Below are positions 11,634 through 21,411 of a DNA stretch of 64,000 nt, piece by piece. Origin of the DNA: Daedaleopsis sinensis (lineage: Eukaryota > Basidiomycota > Agaricomycetes > Polyporales > Polyporaceae); contig CM066300.1 in NCBI GenBank assembly GCA_033807695.1, positions 3,472,001 to 3,536,000 of the forward strand, given 5' to 3'. Numbering within the stretch: the first letter of the stretch is position 1; every line of letters starts with the position of its first letter. Made by a program: the position numbers and the translations under genes. The notes below the pieces were generated by a model, which searched no databases, was not told the origin of the DNA, and saw only the letters and a list, made by a program, of their open reading frames with translations.

Positions 11634-14513
11634 TCATTGTGGCGGGTACGCCGAGGACACCGAGTGCGAGTACTGCCGCGAGGTGCGGTTCGTGGGCGAC
11701 GTCCAGCTTGTGGGCGACGAGGATGAGGTGGAGATACTTCCGAGGGCCCCCAGGTTCGTCGGTGACTCGCTGGCGTCCGGGTACTGGGAGCTATCTGGGA
11801 GCGGCGCGCCCGTGTGGTCCTGCGGCATCGTCTGCTTGGAGAACACGCCTGCGTGCGAGAACGGATAGAGCGGCACGCCGACTTCGAGGGGCTGCATCTG
11901 GCTCGTCATCCGAACAATCTCCGTCATGAGGCCCTGGAGGAGCCTCTCTTGTCGGGCTGGAACGCGGCGACGTCAGCCTCCCGCGAAACAAGGACATTGA
12001 TAAGTAGCCGCTGTCACTTACTGCCTATGGGTGACCGGCTGCCGTACGTCAGCATCGCAAACCTGGGCATGGTGCCGTGAGCCAGAATGACGCGTACGTG
12101 AGAGCAGAAAGGAAGTACCGAAGCGCATTGATTTCTCCCCAGACCGTCTGCTCCCGGGCAGTGTCACCAATTTCGATGAAGTACTTGCATAGTTGTGTCT
12201 GTACAACGGCAGCCAGATACCAGCATATCTGTGGCAGTTCTGAGTGAGAATAGAAACTTGGCAACGCGGGGAACAGTGCTTACGGTCGCGAACGGGTGCA
12301 GACGAGTGATGTCGAGCGACGTCTCCGACATCTTGTAGTACGCAGCAAGGATTGATCGTGTAGCATTTATGCATCGACTGGTGGAGATGCTTCGCGGATC
12401 TGCGAAGTTGAGGTACGGGTTGTGCAGAGTGATCGTCGCTCTGCGCAGCGCGTTTCAGCATGATGTCCTTACGACGACGACAAAGAGCTGTGACGCACGC
12501 GTGAGGGACCACATGGGCCATGTAGAGGTCGGTCTCGAGTGCACCGCCGTTGTCACCGACGCCGAGATGCTTGTACTCGGGAGGAAAGCTCTGCAAGAAG
12601 TCTTGAGCAACCAGACGATCCAGGTCTTCGAACCCAGGAAGAGCAAATGGATTCTGGTTCTTAGACGGGGGAGCGTTGGCCCGAAGATTGCTGCGAGTGT
12701 TGTAGTCGGTAACCTTGCCGAATAGCATCACCGCCTTCAGGAACAGGATGAACGAGTCCGTGTACTGTGGTGGATGTTGTACAAAGACGCCCTCGTGGTG
12801 CAAGTCCTGGGGGTTTTGCGGCAGTGTGGCCATTGTCGGCTGTCGCGACTCTGTCAGTGTATGAAGTACGCTTCGACACCGCGGAGCATACCTCGTTCTC
12901 GAAGTCAATGCGACGCAGAGGCAACTCTGTCCCGATGTCCCTCTCGTCGATACCATGGACCCATCCTCCGACAGATGCGATGCGGTCAAACATGACGGTC
13001 ATCCACCACGTCCGTCGTCTGGATTCGAGATCCTTCAGGTCCTTCGGCGGGGCGAGATACGCGCCGGGTGACGCCGCCCCGATCGGGGAAAACGTGCCTG
13101 GGTAGTTCAACCGCAGTGGGATGGCGGCACGAGTTTGAAAGCCCGCAAAGATCCAAACCTCGACCCACCGACCCTCTTGATAAAAGTACCACGACAGGAT
13201 GATGCAGGCTTGCATGACAGGAAAGATGTCCTGGCCGGTTGCCATCGTACGGTCGATGTACGACCTAGTTTTGCTGACGTGTAGGTCCGCAAACTTGTCG
13301 CGTCGAGTGCCATCTGGCAGTGTCACTATTTCTTGTGACGTCCATCGAGAAGCAGAAGCACACTGAAACAGATCGAGTCAGATGGTATCGAAACATAAAC
13401 ATAGCCCAACCAAACATCATAACTCACAATTGCATGCAAGATAGCAGGGTGTGGATAGTTCTCATCCTTCGGATGCAAATGCATAGACGCGAGGAATGTG
13501 GATCGATGCAGCACGCGCGAACCACAGGGATCACACTTGAAGAAGATGTCAATGCTACAAGACCATGTCAACGGGTCGCTGATTGGACATATCATCTGAG
13601 CCACTTACTAGTGATCCAGAGTATCCGGGTCAGGAAGGTCAGGGTCCCACCCAGAGAATAAGACGTCCATGAATGGGTCGGCGACATGGTGCTGGTTTCC
13701 ATGGCGCAGTTCCGGGCTGCCCGTTGAGCCGCGAGGATGTGAGTCGCTACTTCCTGGGGAGAGTTGCTGTAACACGTCCAAAGAGGCATGGGGGAGGACG
13801 ATTCCACCGGCTGTCGGACTTTCGTCGGGTGTACGACCGTTGTTGGACGAGGTGGAGGGGAAGTGGTTGCCATTGCGGACAAACTGGGCGTGTCGTGAGG
13901 GAGACACGGAGCGTGAGCTATAGTGTCTAGAGTCATTCAACTGACTTTTCAGATGAGCTGCGAGACGTGTTCAGACATCCCTCTAGCAAACCAACCATGC
14001 GACGAGGACGTACAGATCTGGTCTTCAAGCATCCGGATGCGTTCCGAGGGGTCAGCATTTGCTGCCATAGGCAGCCCCTCGATTGGATCGTATGAGCATT
14101 GTGGTTCGGTCGGGTGGCTGCGCGTAATCTCGTCAAGCACCAATACACAATAAATGAATAATGGACTCACGCATAGCCCACTGGCGGAGGTACACTGATT
14201 AATGACTGCCATTGCCTTGCGCCTTCATGAGTGCACTACGACGAAACCTAATAACTGCGGACGCACTTAACGCAAGTGCCGCAATGAGGGCGCGCGGCAT
14301 CACATTTCTGGAAGGTCGGAGAGTCAAGGAACGCTCAATGCGCTAGCCTAGGACAGGCACGTACCAGCTTTCGCTTCCTGCACGAGAGGCAGGCCTGGTG
14401 CGAATTGGATAGGCAGGGGTGAGCGGGGACGCGAGGTGTACGCGATGGGGTGTACGCACCTGATTCCTTCGCAACGAGGGACGCGCGGAGGAAGTAGTCG
14501 CAGCTTTGGGCAT
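11634..14513 (-). CDS. Zn2Cys6 fungal transcription factor
   Basis: The start is the ATG at 14513 (MPKAATTSSARPSLRRNQ). The binuclear zinc cluster is split over several small exons. ACLSCRKRKL is followed across an intron by KCDAARPHCGTCVK, giving the CxxCxxxxx-CxxxxxxCxxC spacing, and a final cysteine-bearing exon follows. Then comes a short coiled-coil-like linker (SERIRMLEDQI). The middle carries the fungal-specific transcription factor domain, with landmarks AAIPLRLNYPG and SRRRTWWMTVMFDRIASVGG. The C-terminal exon is Ser/Thr/Pro-rich and ends at 11634. The protein is nuclear and DNA-binding by family; targets are unknown. Downstream exon boundaries are approximate. Confidence 0.85.
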
Positions 14514-16083
14514 ACCGCCGGCTTCCTAGAGGCGTGCACTGAGGCAGTCACGCACGATAGCAAGGGGTGTGAGATCGACCAGGACGGGAGGAGAGGGCGA
14601 AGCTGAAATTCCGCGCTAGAGTATATAAGGGATGCGTTGTGGGAAGAGAAGAGTGCGGTCGGTAACTCGCGAGGGGATCCTGCCGGAAGACGGTATATGT
14701 ACGCAGCGAGGGCGCTCGCCTAAGCTCGGAGGTGCGTGGGGCTTAGGAGAGGGGCGAGAGCTCCGCGAGTCTGGATATACGAGTCGGAGGTTGAGACGTG
14801 CTGGCTGTTTTCCGGGCTGCCTGAGAGAGCGGAGGGGGTGTCTGGGGTGTCGGAGACCGCGGTCGCCTTGACTGCCGTGCGAGGGGCGGGTTGAGGAGGA
14901 GGGTAGTGGTGGTAGGACGGAAGAGAGCGTGTGGCGGATCCCCTGAGCTGGGCGCGCGCGACGCGTCTGGGGCTGGAAGAGGGCACTGTCTCCAGTCTTT
15001 GTATGTATCCCGAGGTGATGCGCGAAGGGAGGCAGAGCGAGGCCAACTCGGACTCACAGCCATAGGCGCACAGGCCGTCCCTTTCCCATCACCCGCCGTC
15101 CAATCAGAGCCCTCCGTTGATCCTCCTCTCTTTCCGTCATCCGCTCACTTTCTTGTCCGGTTCTACAAACAGACCTGGTATATTTATTATACGTACAGCC
15201 CCTCCGCTCTTTAACACTTCTCCGACTCCAACACGACAAAATCATGCCTGCACAGACAAGACCAGCTCCTACATTCCGCAAGATATCCGTATGACATCCC
15301 TGCTCACTCCTTCAAAATCCGCGGCTGGGAACCTATAGCAATCGGACGAAGTACTAGTACATGTTGCCATGCTACAATACGCATCTGTCTAACAGGGGTC
15401 GCTCCCGACAAGTCCAAGAGCCGGTTCACATGTAGTTCATCGGGCGCGAGTAGATCTTCCCTGAATCGCGTCCTCAAAATTCGCCATTTGGCATTTGCGT
15501 GCACTGATATGGCCCTTCGAAGCGTGCTTCCATGGGCGCGTAGCCTCGAGGCTACAGACTTGGCAGCTCCCGTTGCAAAGCGCGGACGTCTAATCCGGGC
15601 TCGACGGAGTCACCCACCACCACCCCTCCGATAATACCGGCGCGTAGCCCATCTAAACCAAGTTCCAACCTTTGAGGAGTGATTGCGACCTCAATTGAGG
15701 TCCACATGCGACGTGGCTTCATGAGTATACAACTCCAGGTTTCGGCACAGCCGCCATGCGCCGATCCCCCTACCCCGTCGGATCCTTAGTCTCCGTCCGC
15801 ACACTCGATCACCGGCCGTCCTTCCATCCGGTAGGGACCCGGGTCCCACACCACCGCGGCACCTTCAGGAGCACGCTCACTAATGATCGGAAAATATCTG
15901 CGTGGACGTCCGGATGCGCCCGTATAAGCCTCTGTCATCACATTGTGAACTTTGACTGAGTCGGACTTTCGCTCGACTATACAGTGATACACGGTTATCT
16001 GACTCTGCGCATTGTTCTTTTACGACCTGTGAATGGGAAAGAAACAACGAGTAAGCTCAGCACTGACGTCAAGGGAGCCTGGC
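14514..16083. other. Long intergenic region with weak gene-like traces
   Basis: No gene can be assigned with confidence. On the plus strand an A/T-rich TATA-like element (about 15178-15192) is followed by a pyrimidine stretch and an ATG at 15244 (MPAQTRPAPTFRKIS, then a GTATGA donor), but no convincing downstream exons follow. On the minus strand, protein-like fragments run through 15990 to 15310 (for example RYFPIISERAPEGAAVVWDP and GLRAGIIGGVVVGDS), broken by stops. They could be a decayed gene or unresolved exons. Confidence 0.3.
14622..14628 (-). promoter_or_regulatory. Possible TATA box for the Zn2Cys6 gene
   Basis: A TATATAA/TTATATA stretch lies about 110 nt upstream of the ATG at 14513, a usual distance for a fungal TATA element. 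It is nearly symmetric, so direction rests on context only. Confidence 0.35.
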
Positions 16084-17456
16084 TCACAGAATGGTCGCTA
16101 CTACCCGACGTGCGTGCGGGGCGTGTCTGAATTCCGTCAAGTAGATTCCTGCATCGCATAGGGGAACAAACGTGATGTCGCGATTCCGTCGGACCCCACG
16201 AGAATTACAGATCGGGTAGGCACCGCCGTCGAGGACGCGTGAAATACGGTGGGATCAGCTCCCGTCTCCTGTGCGGATGTCCTCGATCGATATCTACACT
16301 TACTCACCTTGCCATGTGCCGAGATTCAAGCGACCGTCCGTGATCGGTATGCAAATCGACGTGCCAACGAGCGACGTCTTGGTGTGAGACACTCTGTGTG
16401 CAAACCAGACCAAGCACGAAGCATGGAAAATACCGGGGCGCGCAGTTAGCGCAACGCACGAAGATAGCCCGGTAGCTACAAGTCACTCACGAGTCGCTGT
16501 GTTGCAAATTATGGTAGCGATGTCAACGGCCATGATTTGCGGATGCAGAAAAGATTGTTCAGCGCGGGATTAGGGGCGATCACAGCTCCTAGCTTGAACC
16601 TCTGAACTTGAAGGGACTTACTCGGGACCTTCGTCCGTGTGCCGCCAGTTCAGGCTTTCTGGCACGATGTTGTCCAGGGCCATGTCCATGTCTAATCGTA
16701 TCAGGTAGGATAAGCCGTCGATCGCATAGCTTGGCATAGCTGACTCCTTCGACAGATGCAAGCAGGAGCGCAAATATTCTCACCTCTCCGAACATCTACG
16801 TTTCAGTTGAGCGTCAAACCAATCGCGAGCTCCGAAGTAGAGATAGGGTGCCGTACTCACCTTTGTCAAAGTTCTCATTAATCGTAAGCGCAGCGGAAGT
16901 ATGTTGACTGCCGTCCAACGAAGGGGAGTTAGCATATAGTCAGTTCCGACTTGCCACGAGGACGCAATATCCATGTTGACGTAGTCCTTGGGAATTGGGA
17001 CCCACATGAAGAGGTACAACATTCCAACCTACGCACGGTGAGCAAAATCAGCGATCCTGAACCGATGCCAAACGATGATAACGCGAGCGCAAAGGCATTA
17101 ATATTGTAGAGAATTCGCAACGGAGGCGAAATTGCTAGGAGAATCGCGAAGTTCGAACGCCATATGATCAAGAGACTGGAGACGAGGATCAAGATGACCA
17201 CGCCAGAAGCACGAAAGACGTCATCGCACACGTCTACTGTGCTGGTGACTAAACCCGGGAGCCCTGGTTGGGACCACACTTGTACCCAGAATGCTCTAGG
17301 TTATGCGGTAACCAACGAGATTGATGATTGAAGGAAAGGGTGGACTCGGACCTGGACTCCTCGTAACCCTTGGTCTATCTGGCCGAGCACCTCGTCGGTG
17401 ACAAGATGACAGCCTTTGCTCCTGCGAGCGAGCGTGAACGTCTTCTGCCAGCCCAT
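16084..17456 (-). CDS. YjbQ/UPF0047 family protein in eight exons
   Basis: Exons (minus order) 17456-17352, 17028-17006, 16907-16861, 16795-16784, 16691-16622, 16496-16491, 16393-16308 and 16148-16084 sum to 414 nt, giving 137 residues, the usual size of this family. Landmarks in order: MGWQKTFTLARRSKGCHLVT, VGMLYLF, HTSAALTINEN, SLNWRHTDEGPDD, SHTKTSLVGTS, GRLNLGTWQGIYLTEFRH and a C-terminal RRVVATIL. The conserved His and Glu of the putative active cleft (HTSAAL..NE, WRH, E/H in TEFRH) are present. Bacterial members can have weak thiamine-phosphate synthase activity; the eukaryotic role is not settled. Exons 2, 4 and 6 are only 23, 12 and 6 nt long. The last intron could instead run past 16084 and add one serine. 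Confidence 0.88.
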
Positions 17457-18279
17457 GGCCTGTGCTTAATACAGATGTTGTTGTTAGAGGCCCGAGGGTA
17501 GGGTCAGAAGGTTATGAAGTACAAGCGCAAGCGACTCGGATGCGTTCGTGTGCCCTGGCTAGTATCAGATTCCGATTACCCCTGATTTAGGGTTGTGAGG
17601 TCATGTAGCACATGTTAAACTTGTAAGGGCGCTACATAGTATGATACCTAAGTATGTACTTACTCACCTCGAGCGCAAGTACAGCAAATCATTCAGGGAA
17701 CAGGATCCAATAATGTATTCCTAGAATTTTATCAGCGGGGTTTACATGACTCACAACGGTAGTACTACCGTGACGATGAGCCAGGTCCCTTAATAAAGCA
17801 TCTTCGACAACGACGTGTCGTACGGATGTCGACGAAGCAGCAGTAGTTTGAAGCTGATGCGGTTCAAGGCCACGACGTCCTTTGTTCGTCGAAAATATCT
17901 GGCAGCCGACGGAGGAAAAGGCGCAATTTCCGCAACTAAACATAAGAAGCTCCAAAGAAGCTCACCGAATAATTGCTCCGGGATGTGCGACTTGCTGACA
18001 GATTACCGTTGAGTTATCCATACCGCGCCGGGTTCTGATATAGATTCGACGTATGTAGCAGGATGCGAGTTTGTCTCGTGCCCGCTACACACGCGGTGGT
18101 GGGGTGCTGGTGATACCTCAGTAAGTCTGCGCACGAGACACGATGCGAGTGGTCTTTGGTCTTGTCAATCCGCGAAAACGCAGCAGGCCGCCCCGTCCAA
18201 TGTAGGGTGTAATGCGAGTAAGCCACGGCGACCCGTTGGCTGCTTCTGACGTCGCGACGTTGACATCCACATACAGCGG
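17457..18279 (-). pseudogene. Left flank of the mobile island, possible remnant of an interrupted host gene
   Basis: Reading leftwards on the minus strand from the island edge, an open stretch of about 50 codons looks protein-like (PLYVDVNVATSEAANGSPWL, later LLRFRGLTRPKTTRI) and ends near 18118. A second minus-strand stretch at 17955-17690 contains CGNCAFSSVGCQIFSTNKG. Neither matches a family I know. If the right flank at 36097 is placed directly against 18279, the first frame stays open through the duplicated site. This suggests a gene existed here before insertion. Confidence 0.3.
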
Positions 18280-18294
18280 GAGTCTATCTGTCTT
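18280..18294 (+). repeat. 15-bp direct repeat, left copy (candidate LINE target-site duplication)
   Basis: GAGTCTATCTGTCTT occurs here directly against the LINE poly(A) tail (12 T on this strand, 18293-18304). It recurs exactly at 36082-36096. The last two T can belong to either tail or duplication. Confidence 0.65.
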
Positions 18295-18395
18295 TTTTTT
18301 TTTTGATGGTGCTATCAGCAGCAGAGCATGGCTCCAGTGCCAAGTACGCAGGGTTGAAGGTTGTGAACAGCTTCGTCACCATCGGGGAAAATGCC

Positions 18396-18398
18396 TTA
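18396..18398. repeat. TTA target-site duplication, left copy (Harbinger)
   Basis: TTA immediately precedes the left terminal repeat and recurs at 21357-21359 after the right one. A three-base TWA-type duplication is diagnostic of PIF/Harbinger insertion. Confidence 0.9.
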
Positions 18399-18442
18399 GG
18401 GCCTGTTCGGTAAAAAAGTAATCGGAAAAGTAGGCCTACTTT
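18399..18442 (+). repeat. Harbinger terminal inverted repeat, left
   Basis: 44 bp identical to the reverse complement of 21313-21356. The inner end contains a palindrome centred on AGGCCT (AAAAGTAGGCCTACTTTT here, 18 bp). Confidence 0.95.
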
Positions 18443-18585
18443 TTCACGTGATCTACTTTTGGCGTCAGGAAAAAGTAAGGCGTAAAAATATCCGTGTTTT
18501 TCGGAAGTGTTGGCGCCTCAGCGCTTGCCAGCGCTACAGCTGTCGTGCACAGCTAGTAACATGAAGTTCTTTGCTCCGTACCACC

Positions 18586-19973
18586 ATGGTACGCACCAGG
18601 CCCTCTCTGCATGCTAGTAGATACCACTCTGCTGCCCATACACACTCTGAACGCCATCGGCATGGGCTTACTGCTGCTGTAATCATCATCACTGTCGGCT
18701 CAGCTTTGGCAGCAATAGAAGAGACTTGGAACCGCATCAATCCCGAACCATATCATACCTCTGCTCTTTCTGGACGGCAGTGGGTACAGGAGCTCTTGGA
18801 TGGACATCGTGATCGCATGAAGGATAGCATAGGCACCCCTGCCTTTGTGTTCCGGCAGCTGGAAAATGAACTCATCCGACGTGGTGGCCTCCGTTCTCGA
18901 CGCTATATCGATACCACCGAGCAGCTCGCCATCTTCCTCTATCAGGCCGTCACCAATTGTTCTGTTCGGCAGGCTGGAGAACGCTTTCAGCGGAGCAACG
19001 AGACGATATCTCGGTATGTTACCAGTCTTTTTGTTGAATTTATATTGTAACACCCGCACATCAGTGCCTTCCATACCGTCCTCGACGCAATCCTGTCTCC
19101 AGGATTCTCCTCGACGTACATGAAGCACCCCCCCCACGATGTTGTCCCTCACCGCATTCGGTGTGATCCCAAACTCTATCCCTTCTTCAAGGATTGCCGT
19201 GGTGCGATAGATGGCAGTCATCTCCCCGTCAATCCTCCGACTCTAACCCGTGGACGGTGGCGCGATCGCGAGGGCAACTTAACACAGAACATGCTCGCTG
19301 TCTGCGACTTTAACATGTTCTTCACATTTGTTATGGTCGGTTGGGAAGGCAGCATAGCCGACAGCACCCTATACGACCAAGCAGTGCAACGAGGGGGTCT
19401 AACCATTGGACAAGGGCTCTACTGGATTGCCGATGCTGGCTTTGCTAGCTGTTCCACATTGTTGGTCCCCTACCGCAACACTCGCTACCATCTGCGAGAA
19501 TGGGCAGCGGGCAATCGCAAGTGCGTGGGTTTTTTTTGCAATTGAGTATATTTAATACTGATTATTCACATAATAGGCCACAGAACAAACAAGAGCTCTA
19601 CAACCTCCGCCACGCCCAACTTCGAAATGTGATTGAACGCATTTTTGGGGTCCTCAAGCGGGAGTTCAAAATGGCTCGGGAGCCCTGCGAGTACCGCATC
19701 GGTGTGCAGTGTCGCATTCCCTTTGCGCTCACCATTCTGCACAACTTCTTCCGCACGCACGACCCCGCTCGTCATTCCGATGAGTTGCGCATACCCCTTC
19801 GAGATGAACCTGCTGGATCCTCTCATGGTGACGACCGCCCCGCCGGACAGACAGCTGTGGCCTCATCCGAGGACCAGGCAGCCTCGATGCGACGCGATGC
19901 AATTGCAACAGCAATGTGGGAGCAGTATCAGGGTGAACTCGAGGCACGCAGACAGCAGCGACAGACACAGTAG
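18586..19973 (+). CDS. Harbinger DDE transposase
   Basis: Three exons (18586-19013, 19065-19520, 19577-19973) join in phase to 426 residues. The catalytic triad of the HARBI1/DDE_Tnp_4 domain is visible: first Asp in CRGAIDGSHLPV, second Asp in IADAGFA, and Glu in NVIERIFGVLKREF. Upstream, about residues 60-140 form the helix-rich N-terminal region (FRQLENELIRRGG, VRQAGERFQRSNETISR) typical of the family and likely to be the helix-turn-helix. The enzyme would cut at the TTA target and the terminal repeats. All key residues are intact, so it may be active. The start chosen is the first ATG in frame. Confidence 0.93.
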
Positions 19974-20022
19974 TTGAGGGCTAGAATATTGTCACAGCGT
20001 ATTGTAAAGACTGCATAACAAT

Positions 20023-21158
20023 CTAGTCACGACGGTTGGCATGGTCCATCTCATCCTGGAGCCAAAATGCACGTGCCTCCATCTCCGTATCACCAAAGCT
20101 GAGGTACTCCTTCACGCTCTCCTTGGACCGGAACACACGACGTGCACGAGCAAGCGAGTACGGAGACAGCCCCTCCTCCTCCTTGACCTTGTCCCAAGCC
20201 TTCTGCCGCACGGGAGAGAACGACGTACCACTGCCATCCGTATCACCAACGAGCCCATGTACTAACTCCTTCACCGACCCGCACAATTCATTCAGCTGTG
20301 TCGCTGTATTAGCGGAGCGGGAACGTTTTGGTGCCGGAGTGACCGGGAAAGGGGACGGGCTGCGCTTGGATGCAGATGCTGAACGGGGTGGGGAGAGCAC
20401 CGGAGAGATGACCGGGTGCTATATCTCATCTGAGCTACCCATTACAGTTCATGTAATAGATAGCAGTACTCACCGTGACCTGAGTTCCAGATGGGGTACC
20501 TTCCACCTGCGGCTCAGCAGCCTCGGGGCCCTCTGAGGTTGCGGGGGGCTGGAGTGGCGGAGGGGTGCTGATACGGGATGGATCCTCTGTGCTATCAGAA
20601 GCGGGAGGAGGAGCAGCAGCAGCCCCAGAGGCTGAGGAGAATGCGAGGTTGCCGGTGGCTTGATTACCTCCCATGAGCTCGGTTACACGGTCATACTCGG
20701 GGAAGGCCTTGTTGCGCCACTTGTTGTACTCGGTGAACTTCTTCACCTTCATGCCATTCTAATAATAGAGTCAGTATTAAGGATGTTCAGCACGAAAATG
20801 GGACGCACCGAGTCATACAACAGACCCTTCCATACTGCCTCTGAGGCCGTGACAGTCTTCGAGCCCTCATCCCATCCAAATCCGGACCTTCCCCGCAGGA
20901 AATGCACAATGTTGCGTGCAGTCTTGAACTACAGATAGAGCCGGGCATGAGAAATAGAAGCAGTCTCATTACGGCACTTACCCTGGTCCAGCGGGAGATC
21001 ACTTGCTTCACATTGAAGGTATATCCCTGGTTCTCGAGCTTGCTAACAATGTCGGAGTAGACAGAAGGCTGGAAGTTGTTGTCACCAGTCCTGGCCTCAG
21101 TGACGGCCTCAGCAAGAGCAGTGAGGAGAATATCCTCGGAGACACTATCCCAGAGCAT
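20023..21158 (-). CDS. Myb/SANT-like DNA-binding protein of the Harbinger element
   Basis: The spliced minus-strand gene starts at ATG 21158 (MLWDSVSEDILLTALAEAVT). The first exons form the Myb/SANT-like fold of this fungal transposon partner: a conserved Trp and acidic helix, NVKQVISRWTR, then FLRGRSGFGWDE and KKFTEYNKWRNKAFPEYD. A Pro/Ala/Ser-rich low-complexity middle follows. The C-terminal helical domain starts with a basic SKRSPSPFPVTPAPKRSRS stretch and ends ARAFWLQDEMDHANRRD. In Harbinger systems this second protein helps the transposase enter the nucleus and bind the element ends. It is separated from the transposase stop by about 50 nt. Confidence 0.88.
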
Positions 21159-21312
21159 AGCGAGGATGACAGAATGTGCCGTAAAGTTGAGCGCGAGTAG
21201 ATGCGGAAGGCGAGAAGAAAGGCGTCTAACACAGGCTCAGCATGCCGAACAGTTGCACTTTTCATGATTTTCCAATACTTTTATTTTCTAAACTTCTACT
21301 ATATATGGGAAG

Positions 21313-21356
21313 AAAGTAGGCCTACTTTTCCGATTACTTTTTTACCGAACAGGCCC
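21313..21356 (-). repeat. Harbinger terminal inverted repeat, right
   Basis: Perfect 44-bp partner of 18399-18442, followed by the TTA duplication at 21357-21359. Confidence 0.95.
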
Positions 21357-21411
21357 TTACGCACGCGCCTACAATAGGCGCCGTGTGGGACTCCCGACAC
21401 AGGCAGGGCGC

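Larger units (their letters stand above)
18399..21356. mobile_element. Complete PIF/Harbinger DNA transposon (2,958 bp)
   Basis: It is bounded by inverted repeats that match perfectly for 44 bp (left 18399-18442, right 21313-21356), beginning GGGCCTGTTCGG. A TTA duplication sits on both sides. It carries the two genes expected of an autonomous Harbinger: a DDE transposase on the plus strand and a Myb/SANT-like protein on the minus strand, arranged tail to tail. Both are open over their full length. It lies inside the 3' UTR of the LINE, so it inserted after the LINE arrived. Confidence 0.95.

Noticed and set aside
16929..17279. Hydrophobic minus-strand frame (VVILILVSSLLIIW...) suggesting a membrane protein
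   Set aside because: It lies inside intron 1 of the YjbQ gene, whose exons on both sides fit exactly; it has no supporting start or family match.
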